64,000 bases of DNA, taken from contig OZ038509.1 of the NCBI GenBank assembly GCA_964036315.1, positions 31,717,430-31,781,429 on the forward strand. Reading direction: 5' to 3'. A model generated the notes under the pieces. It saw only the letters and a program-made list of their open reading frames with translations, was not told the DNA's origin and did not search any database. The translations under genes were made by a program, and so were the position numbers. Source of the stretch: Acanthosepion esculentum (Eukaryota; Mollusca; Cephalopoda; Sepiida; Sepiidae). Position 1 is the stretch's first letter. The number at the start of each line of letters is the position of its first letter. This document shows, one piece after another, positions 37,401 through 49,225 of this stretch.

Positions 37401-37550
37401 AAAAGAAGTGATGTACGATTTTTTAAAAATAGTAATCCTTTTTCTTTTAAAAAAGATCCATAAAAAAAGCATTTAAACTTTAAACGTAAATGAATTCAAT
37501 GACTTGAAAAAAAATAAAATGGAGCCTAATCGTTTTTTTTTTCATGAATA
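34470..37550. other. AT-rich, homopolymer-rich stretch
   Basis: Long poly-A and poly-T runs, no supported exon or transposon. A pyrimidine-rich block lies at 34,495-34,560. It could be 3' untranslated sequence of the open stretch just before it, or intron of the minus-strand UBTD gene. Confidence 0.45.
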
Positions 37551-37553
37551 CAC

Positions 37554-37583
<30 letters not shown>
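37554..37583. repeat. (ATT)n microsatellite
   Basis: About nine ATT/TTA units in tandem. Confidence 0.9.
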
Positions 37584-37584
<1 letters not shown>

Positions 37585-38101
37585 TTAATTTTTCACTTTA
37601 CAGTACACAGATACAGGAGTGCCGAATGGATGCAAACATTAAACATAAAAACATAAATTAGGTATTCATAACTAACAGAAATAAAAATACATTACCATAC
37701 AGTACACTACAGTACACATAGACAAAAATCAAACATTTTAACATTTCCCTACTTTTAAGAATATTTTTTGTGCTAAAGAAAGATAAAATAAAAAGGAGAA
37801 AGAAAAATATCGTGTTTTGAAGTTTCCGATTCAGTGATAATGTTATTAAATAATAATTGACACATATTTTTGCATTGTCGCTAAGAAGCTGCTTTATCGT
37901 CATTTTGTGATTGTGAATATAAGAAAATTATTTAATATCTCGAAATGTACAATGGTTGGTGTAAAAAAACTGTAAATTATCATCACTCCATGTGTTAGGA
38001 ACGTAAGTGTCTGATAGTAGTCGAAGGGAAAAACTATGCAAGTCCAGATGGGACACTGAATTCTACGATATTTATTTATTTACCACTACTAATTTAAATG
38101 C

Positions 38102-38128
38102 AAAAAAAAAAAAAAAAAAAAAAAAAAA
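38102..38128. repeat. Poly-A tract (27 A)
   Basis: Pure A homopolymer; no retroposed gene body could be recognised immediately before it. Confidence 0.9.
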
Positions 38129-38366
38129 TGGAGGAGAGTAAACAAATTAAACTAAAAAAAGTGATGAGAATTATCAGATGATTGCATTCGCTTGTGCAAT
38201 TAGCGACCACAACAAAAACAATATCGTACAAAGACACAGATTATCTACACAAAATACGTATACGACAGATCTTCCTTTATGATGAAATGTACAACACACA
38301 TCTGATTGTTACACATAACACTGGTGTGTACCAACCACAGCACTGCACACACAGAAATATATAGAC

Positions 38367-38370
<4 letters not shown>

Positions 38371-38421
<51 letters not shown>
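38371..38421. repeat. (TA)n microsatellite
   Basis: Pure TA tract, with ACACAC and GTATGTATGTATG runs shortly after (38,475-38,512). Confidence 0.93.
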
Positions 38422-38426
<5 letters not shown>

Positions 38427-39378
38427 TGCGGGAGAAGAAATATAGATGTATTGTACAACATTATTGGTACACAGTACACACACACACGTACGTATGTATG
38501 TATGTACACACACGGTTAAGTCTAACTTATTTATCTGCTCTTGGTTAAGATGAGGTTTTCAACAGATCGAGATGAAAAATCTAATATCAATATTTCACAG
38601 ATGTGAATTTTTTAAATGCAATTTGTTCATCTTTTTGTAAAAAAAAATCGTAGTATAATACCAGTTCCAACAAAAGGAACACTGGAAGCAGTATTTCTGC
38701 GTAAAAACAACTGAATGAACGAAGGAGGGTTTGCACAAAAAAAGCATGATGCGACGACAGCATAATCATCACATCAAAGGATTTTTTTGATCTAACCACA
38801 CATGCTCTGCAATTTTTATTGTAAATTATTTTATGAAGAGATATAAACATTAAAAGTATTTAATATTTGCACAATTTTCATCATTATGATTTACAACAGG
38901 TTCACATAACAAAAGCTGTTTACAACTTAAGTTTCACTGTGATGCTAAAACAGATTTTCGATCATTTATTGAATAAAAATCCAAATTGAGTGGTAGCTGG
39001 ATTAGGTCTAATGTCAAACATAACTGAAAATTTCTATCTAGCTACATTACATTACAATGATTCAATTTCAATACCTTCTTTTATATAATTTCATTGTACT
39101 TTAAAATTTAAATATTTCAAATTGGTTACAGTCCTGTTGAGTGTTGATGGTGGTCAGCAAAATGTTTAATTTTTTTTTTTTTTAAGTCAAGTGCAGTATC
39201 TTTCTGTGTGTTCATTTTATTCCATAAAAGATAAAGAAACTGATGGAAATCTTAATTAAAATATATAACCACAGCACATTTCAAGAGAGACCTTGTTGGC
39301 ATTTTTTTTTTTTTTTATTCATGATAAACAAAAACAGGAAACCGAAAAAAAAAAAGGAATTCGGTGAGAGAGGCCTAC

Positions 39379-39445
39379 CTGTAACATCGGAAGATTCTCC
39401 GGAAGGTGGGCCGTTGTCTCTGTGTGCTCCAATACACCCTCCCAT
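39379..39445 (-). CDS. UBTD2: Ubiquitin domain-containing protein UBTD1/2, exon 1
   Basis: ATG at 39,445 gives MGGCIGAHRDNGPPSGESSD followed by VT and one base of the next codon, then the donor GTAGGC at 39,378. UBTD1/UBTD2 proteins start MG-x-C-x-G. As I recall it, human UBTD2 has MGGCVGAQHDSSG at this point, and the segment before a glycine codon has the same 22-residue length. Gly2 and Cys4 fit N-myristoylation/palmitoylation. The family carries a C-terminal ubiquitin-like domain and binds UBE2D-type E2 enzymes. The A at -3 suits translation start. The exon stands out by its GC content. The next exon (conserved [20 protein letters not shown] region) was not found on the minus strand to the left, so intron 1 probably exceeds the window. 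The choice between UBTD1 and UBTD2 rests on MGGC alone. Confidence 0.7.
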
Positions 39446-39660
39446 TTCATCTGGGGGAAAGGTGGAGAACAGTTGAGCCCCAGAAAAAAATCTTGCCGTA
39501 AACAAGGGAACCCCCTTTCGACAAAAGCCGTCCGAGAAAAGCCAACTCGAAAAGAGCCAAGATTTTGGAGTTTTTTTTTCCGCGAATGACGTCACAATGC
39601 CAACCGTCCGCGGTGAACGACAATACGAAGCAATGATTGGTCAAAAATCAAGTCTCCTCC
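39446..39660 (-). promoter_or_regulatory. Promoter/5'UTR of the UBTD gene
   Basis: A GC-richer island in AT-rich DNA. A full CRE palindrome TGACGTCA lies at 39,588-39,595 and a CCAAT box on the minus strand (plus-strand ATTGG) near 39,634-39,638. A (TTCC)n run follows further upstream at 39,660-39,676. The 5'UTR frame is open and in frame with MGGC up to an ATG inside the CRE, which could extend the protein if transcription began further upstream. Confidence 0.55.
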
Positions 39661-40087
39661 CTTCCTTCCTTCCTTCGTCCGTCTCCTTTTTCTCCTCTCC
39701 TTCAATCTTCTTCTTACATCTTTATAAAAAAATAAAATAAAAAAAAATAAAAAAATAAAACGATAGTTTGCTGAGTGCCATGTCGGTGAGGTTTGGTAAT
39801 TTACACAATATAATGCTTCAGAAAAGACAAATTTCTTTTATCAATCAGCGTATGAACGAAACTCCAAGTTATAAACAACAAACTTTGTCAGGTCTTACGT
39901 CCACGTCCAGAGTCCGCTGAATGATAAAGCGTGCTTGTAAAATCAGGAAGTGTAACAATTATTTTATAAACGATTTTTATGAGTTGAGTTTTTTTTTATT
40001 GGTCAGTTTATCCTTACGTTCCAAGTCTTGTCTATTATTGTCTATGTAAAATGTACTTTATGTGCAGTTATTTTAATATTTGATTGC

Positions 40088-40137
40088 TTTTCCATGATCA
40101 ATGATAGAAGAATAATTTTATCATTGATCATGGAAAA
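40088..40137. repeat. 19-bp perfect inverted repeat
   Basis: TTTTCCATGATCAATGATA (40,088-40,106) and TATCATTGATCATGGAAAA (40,119-40,137) pair perfectly around a 12-base loop. It lies between the two divergent genes; function unknown. Confidence 0.8.
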
Positions 40138-40178
40138 ATGCAGTCAGTAAATTAGAAAAACTAAAATAATTTCCTCGG

Positions 40179-40241
40179 CGTGGTGGTTATCAAGCTAATA
40201 ATCATCTAATCTATTTGACCATCTTTGTATGAATTCGATCC
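40179..40241 (+). repeat. tRNA-like SINE head
   Basis: CGTGGTGGTTATC resembles an A box, and GAATTCGATCC about 45 bases later resembles a B box (consensus GGTTCGAATCC). This is the spacing of a tRNA-derived pol III promoter. No tRNA cloverleaf could be confirmed, so it is called a SINE head rather than a tRNA gene. Confidence 0.35.
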
Positions 40242-40299
40242 TTACAAGGCGCGGTTCCAGTTTCACTGACTATGGGTTTTTTGTGTTGTATGAAAATTT

Positions 40300-40337
40300 A
40301 GTGGTCAACAAGCATTAATTGGGAGTTCGATTCTCAC
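40300..40337 (+). repeat. tRNA-like SINE fragment
   Basis: TTTAGTGGTCAACAAGC followed by GGGAGTTCGATTCTC. The second is a good B box with its arm; the A-box spacing is short. Second of several such fragments in 1.3 kb. Confidence 0.33.
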
Positions 40338-41409
40338 TATTAAACTTTGTACTCAAATTACGCTTTATTTATTTATTTGTAATTCAATAAGAAATTCAGA
40401 CAGAACAGAAAAATATTATATTTCACTTGCTTGTAAAACTGACAACTACTTGCCTAGTATTTTAAAAATTATTTAGTTTTCTTCTTATACAGACAGATTT
40501 TGCTGTTCGATCCTTAAAACCACCAGGAATTATATACTAATTTTCATTTCATCTATTCTGAGTTCTCACTCTTCAAATAGTGTCACTATCCGTTACTCTG
40601 CATTTCGATCATGAAACAATTTTGGAAAATAAGCATTTTTGTATGAAAAATTTACTTCGGCATGAAGTTAAATAATGTCAAAATAAATACACCACAACAA
40701 ACAATGGACATTTTTTATTCTTTCATAGCTTTTTTTTTTGGTGGGGGGGACTATGGCCCCCAATTCAGAACTATCTGCTATAAGTTAATTTTTATTTAAA
40801 ATAAGAAGAATGGGTTCTTGCTTGTTTTTAGTTTTATTGAGAGAATAATAGTTATTTTTAGTAACCTCGCTAATCGCAAGTAGTAAATGTCTAAATGTAG
40901 TGAGAATAATAGCCGGTGAGATAACTAGTGAATGAATACAGAACAACTGAATGTTTTTAATAATACAATGGTAAAGAAAAATAAACAGCTTATGACAGAA
41001 ATAACTTTTATAAAAAGAGTAAGACCTTGAATCCACTATTGAACTTGTTTTGTCTTTCCAGATATTTTTCTTTTAAAAATAGACTTGCAGATGACAGTAT
41101 TTGAATAGCCTTGTTGATTAAAAAGCGTTGGTTTGTGAATTTGGCGACAGTAATTGTGAGTTCAATCCCTTGCCTAGGTAACTCATACACAGTGGAAATA
41201 GGACGAGCAATAACTAAATAAATAAGATATCCATAGACACATTTACAATGAATACATGAACTGCGGAATGAGAACAATAAAGCAATCAATCCAAGATTCC
41301 GACAAGCAGATGGCCGGAGAGTACAGTGGCCGAAATTATGTGATGTGATTTACTACTAATCGTAGCTTAGATGAGGTACAAGAAGAGGACTGAAAGTGGA
41401 ACACATAGT

Positions 41410-41445
41410 GAGGATCGAACTCAACTATCACACCACATCGAAGTG
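41410..41445 (-). repeat. tRNA-like SINE fragment
   Basis: On the minus strand TTCGATGTGGTGTGATAGTT precedes GAGTTCGATCCTC, a canonical B-box arm. A related plus-strand arm (GTGAGTTCAATCCCTTGCC) lies at 41,157-41,175. Confidence 0.35.
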
Positions 41446-42109
41446 CCCAAATGATGTGATAACAACAGCGATTAAAAGTCCTGATAACTTTTTAAAAATC
41501 TCTTAGTCTTCTTAACCACAAAAATCACTGAATGAATGTCCGCGTGTGAATTTTTCTGCTTGAGTATAGAATCTATGTCACATTCATTCTGGACCCGAGA
41601 CCTCTAGCGCGAAAAGTTTGATATATGTTTTTCTAAAAAAGAAACATTTTTTTTTTATTTTGTCGGATGAACAAGGACATTCAGTCAAAGTGTCCTTCCT
41701 TGTCTGATGATGATGATTTTTAATAGCTCAATGTCTAAAAATAGAATAAGAAGCAAAAAAAATGAAACTTCAAGAGAATGATTAATAAAACTAAAGGGCA
41801 GGTAATTCGTTCATTAAATAACCTTTAAAAAGTGAATAGAGAATTTTTTTTAAATAAAAAAATATTTCAAAAGTGAAAACATTCTTTCAAGGAATTTTTA
41901 CTTTTGTTTGCATTTACAAAAAAAAAAAAAAAAAAGTATTTCTCTGACTTTTTTTCTCTTCCTGTCTTTGTTTTGAGATACAAATAAGAAAACGCATGTA
42001 CAAAAATGGTAAAAATTTAAAAGATTTTTTAAAAATTAAATCCATCATTTTCATAGACAGCTAGAAAACAGATACAATTTTAATTTTTTTTTTTTTTTTT
42101 TCTTAATGT

Positions 42110-42155
42110 ATTGACGTCGGAACTATCGCGGTTCACTTCGCAACATGGCGGCCTC
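42110..42155 (+). promoter_or_regulatory. MMS19 core promoter with YY1-like site at the start codon
   Basis: A short GC-rich block breaks the AT background. A CRE-like TGACGTCGG lies at about 42,112-42,120, and AACATGGCGGCC (42,142-42,153) both contains the start codon and matches the YY1 motif AANATGGCGGC, common just downstream of housekeeping transcription starts. The placement implies a very short 5'UTR (inference). Confidence 0.5.
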
Positions 42156-42229
42156 CTGCACGTGGAGTAACCTTGTGGAAGAATATTTTTCTGGAGTTAA
42201 CAATTCTGCAGCCTCTAAGATCGCCACAG
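42145..42229 (+). CDS. MMS19: MMS19, exon 1
   Basis: ATG in AACATGG context encodes MAASCTWSNLVEEYFSGVNN followed by SAASKIAT plus one base, ending in donor GTTTGT at 42,230 (phase 1). MMS19 is a HEAT-repeat scaffold of the cytosolic iron-sulfur assembly targeting complex (with CIAO1 and CIAO2B). It hands Fe-S clusters to nuclear enzymes such as XPD, DNA polymerases and helicases. The exon covers the first helices, where animal MMS19 proteins have a variable stretch ending near a V/I-x-x-G motif. Assignment depends on the four exons read together: all join in phase to 108 codons without a stop. Confidence 0.8.
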
Positions 42230-44042
42230 GTTTGTTTCGTATATAAAATTAAACATTCTATCATTATTTTATGAACTTAATTAGGACGTAATTACCTGTG
42301 AATTTTACTGTTGGCTCTTCACGTCTATTAATATCATTCTAACGACAGTCGTATTGTCGCACTCAACAAATAAGTGATTTTAAAATTTAACAGCAACATC
42401 TTTGCTTTTAATTGTTGCATAACAAGAATACTATTCGGAATTATTTTGTCTTTTTTCGTAATACTAGGAAAAGCATTTAAAACTACTTTTCATTTTAAAC
42501 AAAAATATCAGTTTTTCGCTTTAGGTTTTGTTTCTTTTTTGCTGTCATGAAAATGTTTTTTCTTGGTGCTCTATTATTATTATTTACTGTCCTAGTGTTT
42601 CAGCGTGTTTTTTATATCACGAAAAGCAGAGATTCTCTAACAGAACCTCTTCTAAAAACAGAATTCTTTGGTCATCTAACAATTTTTATTTTGAAATATA
42701 TTAAAAATATAACTTTGTTCAAATCTTAATTATAACTTTTTCTTGTTGATTCTTTCTTTTGTCGATGTGTTAGCCATGATAGATGAAATGAAATTGTCTT
42801 TTCTTCACCATTAAAAGTCCAGACAATGTCCTAACTTAAAAAAAGTAAGAATTAAAATGTTCAAAAACTAATTTTAGGTGATTTTCTTTTATAAAAATAT
42901 TGTTGCTTTTTTACACTTTCCTTTTTTTTTTTTTTTGCTCGGATTACTTTTTTATTTAGAATTTTAGTTTATCAATTAAAAAAAAAAGAAGCTATCTTTT
43001 TAATTTGACAATTTTTTTCAAGTAATCTCTTGTGAAATTAGAATTTTTAGAAGTTTACGAAAATGTCTAATCGACATTAATTTGGTAATTTTTACTTTCG
43101 TCAAATTGACAAATTGTTCTCTGATCAAACATCCTGTTTTAGCTTTGATTTCTTTGTTGTTTTTTTTATCTTGATTAGATCCAAAAAAAGTTTAAGATGG
43201 ACTCCATTTTTATAGCAAGAAATTAAAAAAAAAAACTAACAAATATTTATTGCAAGTAGATGTAGAAATCTTAATGTTTGATGGTCGTATCACATTTTAT
43301 ATTCATGCTATTCGGGGAGTGATTAGTATTTTTTTTTTTTTTGTCTAAGAAATCCAAGCAACAATATTCGGATTTGACCTGATACGCCTCTTAAAAAATA
43401 GCAATGTCGCTGCCGTAGTTGAAAACAAGTCTTTTTATAAAGAAAAGAATGAATTAAATCGCCCTTTTCGGTAATATACGATCTTTATTTACATTTTTTA
43501 AATGGAAGACACTGAAGACAGTCTTGATGCAGTACATTGTACAGTAGTGGTTTGTCCAAAAGTTAACTTTTTCCTTGTTAATAAAAGTTGTTTTCTGGAT
43601 GATTATATATTTCGTAATCTATGAAACATCGTCACATATGAATTAACCCCTTATTTAAAGATGATATAAAAAGTGAGCCATTACACAAATTAATGTTTGT
43701 CTTGTAAACTTTTTCAGTATTGCTTTTGTTTTGTAATAATATTAAAAAAACTTCCCCCATCAGGGAAATGTTACACAAGTAAAGCATTTCTCTGGAACTG
43801 ATATTTAAGCAAAGCCTTACCAACAAGAGGGACAATTTTCTAGGTCACCGTTTGCCCGATTTAACTATCAATGTTTTTTTAAGTCTTTGTATCGAAGAAA
43901 GATATTTTAATTATTTAAACTTTTCGGCAATTTCCTAGCTTACTCATTCCACAAAACAAAAGTGTATTTAGTTTTAGATTTATTAAATTATAAATTCTTT
44001 TTTGGGCTTATGGCTTTGTTGATATATTGAATTGTAATTTTT

Positions 44043-44169
44043 AGGTACCTCCACAAGATCGCTGAAATAAAGAGCATCCCATAGAGCATGATGAAAAAGA
44101 CGTCAAACTTGACAAAAACAAAATTTTATCGTCTAAATATTTGTTATTATTAAGAGGAAAGATCAAAGT
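44043..44169 (+). repeat. Interspersed repeat, copy 1 of a local family
   Basis: Begins AGGTACC, contains GATGAAAAAGACGTCAAACT followed by TGACAAAAACAAAATTTTATC, and ends AGAGGAAAGATCAAAGT. The reverse complement of 45,691-45,811 matches it along its whole length with small gaps, so the two form a widely spaced inverted repeat. Family unknown. Confidence 0.8.
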
Positions 44170-45690
44170 TTATTTTAATTATTTTAAAAAATTTTTCCTT
44201 CTTTTTAGAACAATCTGAATTTTCATGTAAAAATCCTTGTTTGTGATAAAAATATCACCGGAACTAGTAAAATAACATATACAATTTTATTAATTTTATG
44301 AAAACGCTAGAAATTCGATCGCGTCAGGTTTAGTGAATTACAATAGTTAAAAGCACAAGGCACAAATCATGTTTTTTTTTTGTTTTTAATTGGATCCCTC
44401 CCCCTACCTGAAAATCAGATCTGAATTGTAACATACAAAACTCAATAAAATAAATATATTATTTAATTTCAAATGCTTTTAGTTGTTTTTATGAATATGG
44501 ACCGTATTTTCTGAAAGCAAAAAAATTTTTCGATGAAAAATGAATTTTTAATACAATTATTTGTTATTTTTAATTATAATAGATTTTTACATTTAAGACT
44601 AAGTTGTTAAAATATTATAAAAGTAGTTAAAAGCCACATCGGGTTTCCTAAGTGTCCTTATGAGATAGATCTTGTTTTAGTGTTGTAAATTGTATCGTTT
44701 TGTTTTACTTTTGAGTTTTGACTAATCAGAAGATCCGCAATAATTAAATGTAATTTTGTGTTTATAATCGGGCTGTAATTATAAAGTACGGAAGACCAAC
44801 CAGAATACTATTAAGTTGCGTTATTTGAGTTAAGCATTGTTCTCTGCTGTTAAGGCTTTTACTTTTGCGAAACACGTGTGGAGAAGTTTATTTGATTTTT
44901 CAATTCCAACTGAGATGGGTACCTAAAATTATCAGTATCATTTTATGAAATTTATATGATCTTATTTTTATATTAATCTCAGTTATGGCATTTTTTCCAT
45001 AAATGAAATATCAAAATTAATAATAAAATGAATGGAAATACAAATAACACAGTAGAATGTAATAAATGTACATAAAATTATAGTATTTTATGTACACTTC
45101 TGATAAAATTTCATAAGAAAGGTACCTATAAATTAATTAGATACCTTATGAAATTTAATCTCATTTGTAACAGTCTTATTTTAATTTCTTTATAATATAT
45201 TTTCCATAAAGCATTGTAAACGTAAAGGTGAAAGCTAAATACAAAAAACAAAAAATTACAGCGCTGAAAATTTTCCTTAAAAATAACGAGGTAAATAATT
45301 TGTTCACTTAAATGTAAAATATTTCACTTTCCTCCTTCCGTAGAACAAATTATCCTCACAGAATCCGTCAATATGTCATTCATCACCTGTCAAGTGACGC
45401 AAAAGTTTATGACCGGCTTTGTTTTATTTTCAAATTACATCTTTTTGGTGCAGAAGCTAAGTTCTTGGTTCAAAATAATTTATATAAACATTACAATTTC
45501 TGATTTTCTTAAAATAAGTTTTGAAAAAATGATAATTGATATTTAAAAGAATTTCAAACTGAGATTTTCATTGATTTTATAAAATGGAAAAAAATGGTTG
45601 CCATCTGTCAATTTTGCTGACTCCAAAAAATCAAGAAATTTTCGGACGTGTTAGGAACAATTAAAAAATGTAAAAAAATACCACAAAAAT

Positions 45691-45811
45691 ACTTTGATCT
45701 TTCCTCTTAATAGTAACATAAACATTTAGATGATAAAATTTTGTTTTTGTCAAGTTTGGCGTCTTTTTCATCATGTTATGCTCTTTTTTTAGCGATCTCA
45801 TCGCGGTACCT
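45691..45811 (-). repeat. Interspersed repeat, copy 2, inverted
   Basis: Reverse-complement copy of 44,043-44,169, retaining the GGTACCT edge and the ACTTTGATCTTTCCTCTTAA edge. About 80-85% identity by eye. Confidence 0.8.
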
Positions 45812-46268
45812 ATTTTTAACCATCTGTCATCACAATGTAATTCTCTTTATTAAAAAAAATCTTTCAAAAATATTCTTTCAGAAAAATGATCATCCTATTT
45901 TACAAAAAAAAAAAATGATTTTAAATTCTCCAAGGAAGTCCTGCTTTTAACTAACTTAAAAAATTAAGTAGCACAAAATTTAATTTCTCAGTTTAATGAA
46001 ATAAAATAGATGGGAGTAAAAGAAAAATATTTTTACCATGATTTTCTAATATAATTTTTTTCATTTTTGAATAAGACCTGAAAGTTTCATTAAAATCTGA
46101 CAATTTTGATTTTTTGTAAGAATTTCTAAGTCAATGTGTTTTTAGCCACTAAAATTTCCTATACTAATCTTTAGCCACTGGGCTGACGCAAAAAAAAACA
46201 AAAACAATGTTTAGCCAAAGTTTTGAACATTCTAAAAAGGATAAAAAAAAAAAATATAATTTAATAAT

Positions 46269-46396
46269 CAAAATATCCCCTAGTCTTTTCTCTTAATAAT
46301 AATGTAGATTTTGACGATAAAATTTTATTTTTATTATATTTGGGACATTTTTTTATCATGTTATACTAATTTCTTAGCAAATGAGTGGAAGTACCT
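46269..46396 (-). repeat. Interspersed repeat, copy 3, diverged
   Basis: Same orientation as copy 2: TTCTCTTAATAATAATGTAG, then GACGATAAAATTTTATTTTT, TTTTTATCATGTTATACTAA and a GTACCT edge. It is more diverged than copies 1 and 2. Confidence 0.65.
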
Positions 46397-48047
46397 ACTG
46401 TAAAGTCATATAACTTTAAAGAATGAACACAGCAATTTAATTTTTTCTGAGTTGAATTTTATTTTATCAGTTTCTGTGTTTGCACCACCTTTTATGCCAT
46501 GTCTATGGTGTTGAGAAAATGTTTAAATATTTGACAGTATGAAATATTAAATGTATTGTAACATGAAGTAAAAATAACTGAACATTTCCTACTTGAAAGT
46601 GATGAGTTGTGTGTGTAATCATCTGCATATATTGTGGCATTTATCGGAAAGGTTTTTTTTGGGGTTTTTTTTTATAATTGCAAAATACATTCCCAGTAAA
46701 ACTAAGGCTTTTTGAGGTTTATTAAAAATGTTACGTTTTTGTTTAAAGGAAAAAGAATTCTTGTTAGGAACATTTCTTTTGTGTAATTGTCATGTTTTGG
46801 AAACATTATTATCTATCCTTTTCATTTGATTAAAGATTTGAGTAACTGAGGACATAGAAAATAACTAGCAATGGTGTTGTCTGGGGAAAAATATGTCTTT
46901 AATATTTCTTATGCAAAAAAAAGATTATTTACACTTATTTATGGAAAAGTAGCTGTTACTGACTGGTGCTCAAAACAAATGATGTAGTCCCTTAGATTGA
47001 CAGCATTTCTGAGTACGCAACATTAATGCTTTGCCCATTTGGTGCTAGTATAAAGAGCTTGTTTGGATCCTTAAACATTTAATAACTAATGTAGATCTGG
47101 CCATGGAAAAATACATGGCAAATTCAGGGTGTGGTTGGTGATCTTGGGAGATTGTCCTTGTGATTTGATTAACTAACTTAAAAGGGTCTAATCTCATAGA
47201 ATTATGGGGATTCTGGGAATTAGCACATCCTCCTTTTTGTCTGTTCCATTTAATTGCCTTGGCAACGTAGGATAAACTACTTGACAGCAAACTGAATTTA
47301 ATGGCACAACTTTGGTAGGTTAGGATTTCTGAAAATCATGTTGAACGCCCCAACTTAAAAACCGTGTAGAGGAGGATTCAATTGGGTTCTGAATATTTTT
47401 CAGAAGTGTTTGGATCTGTCAACTGACTTGAACATCTAAATCTCCCTATTTCTTTGATTGCATCATTATTTGAAACAAGAATGCATTGTTCACAGAACCA
47501 TTGATAATTTCTGCAGTTTGGCATCAGTTTTTGCATTTAAAACAGCTGAAAAATAAGGTTTAATCCTAAATATTTTGTTTGGGAATGTTTTCAGAATTGC
47601 ACAAACAACGCTAAAGAAAAAATATTTTAATTACAAATTGACCTTTTGTTATTTTCAGTAAGCTTGAATGTAATTGTTTGGCTACAATAGAGATTATAAA
47701 CACCACAAACTAATTCTATTTTCAATGACCTCAGGATTTGAACTTGTCTGCTCTACCATTTTATGACATCAAAAAGCATTTTTGTACTTCTTGGTTCATT
47801 TTGTTAGAAATGGCTTTCAATTTGAATGTCATGTTCAAATACATGCACACATTTATGGAATATAGAAAACAATAAACAACATATAAAAGCTTCACTTTAA
47901 CACAGTTTTTAATCATGTCTCGAGATTCAAAATGTATCTTTTATTAAAATTTGTCAACTTTCGGCCTCATAAAAAATATATAAAAAAAGTAGATTAAAAA
48001 CAATTTATTTTTTGTCTCATCTAAATTAGTACTGTTAACATTTTTAA

Positions 48048-48172
<125 letters not shown>

Positions 48173-48639
48173 ATACATCAATCTTAGATGTGTTGCATGT
48201 GGAAATTGAAGTTTTTATGGGATTCATTAATGTTATAAACAGAAAACAAATACCATTTTGATGGTAAACTTTAATGCAAAAGTAGGGACAAAAGAGTATC
48301 TTGGGGAAAATTGGAAATGAAAGAGGCAAAATGTTAACTTTTCAGAAAGATATAAAATGACAATTGCTGTTGGACATAGGTAAATTATTCTCAGAAGTAC
48401 TTAAAATTATACTAAAGTATACCTTAGATGAAACCCATGCAAACAGGCAAATTTGTGGAATGGCCACTCAACAATAAACAGTTGATTAACAATAGATCAA
48501 TTGATTGGGAACAGAAGATAATAAATGCTTTTGTTTTTAGCTTTGACTTGAATACGTGTCAGTTTCACTGAAAGAGTAATGTATTAATGACAATTATATA
48601 AAATTTACTGGGAATATATACAATAGCAGTACTGTAATA

Positions 48640-49225
48640 ATTTGACTAAACAAAGACAGATAAACATTAAAGGAATGATGTAAGGGGATATGATTTCACC
48701 TGAATTATTTATAACAGGCTTTGAAATCATTGGATAAATTATAAGAATGGGTAAAGAGGGAAAGTCTCGATGTAGGGTTAGAAATGAACTGAAACAAATA
48801 TTCAATTGTAATGTTTTAAAAAAGAAGAAAAAAGATCATTAAAATAGATGAAGAATTGGAAGATGTCTAGGAATACATATATTTAGATACTAACATTAAA
48901 GAAAGGTCATGGATATTAAATAAAATGATGTATAATGAGGAGATGGAAAGCATTTACCAAAAATGGAAATTAACAAAAATGCACAAACATTAATAGAAAA
49001 CACAGTATTAAGTGGAGGTTGACCAGACATATAACAAGAAAAAAACTAACAGATATAATAAGAGGTTGTTTGATTAGTGTCCAATGGCCAGCAAACACAA
49101 AAAAAAATGTTAGACGGGGAGATGAAATAGGTTTGGTGGTAAAACATTACAGAGAATGGCTGAATTGCAATTGTCATCAACAGATTGAGCAAGTTAAGTT
49201 AATTTACCTCTATGGTTTTATTGAC
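48640..49225 (+). pseudogene. LINE reverse transcriptase C-terminal relic
   Basis: Segments in order: GDMISPELFITGFEIIG (the RT block with the G-D-x-x-S-P-x-L-F motif), EYIYLDTNIKERSW (equivalent to the Y-x-Y-L-G motif), and an open piece ending the protein with RWRLTRHITRKKL and NVRRGDEIGLV, similar to the W-x-G-H-x-x-R ... R-W-x-D-x-I tail of many LINEs. Stops and shifts between segments show decay. It lies inside MMS19 intron 1, sense strand. Confidence 0.55.

Noticed and set aside
40179..40241. A true tRNA gene
   Set aside because: A- and B-box-like sequences are present, but no acceptor stem or anticodon arm could be drawn, so it is listed only as a SINE-type head.
47045..47290. 81-codon minus-strand frame
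   Set aside because: No recognisable motif; the region has more balanced composition and may be an unclassified repeat, but neither strand can be supported as coding.
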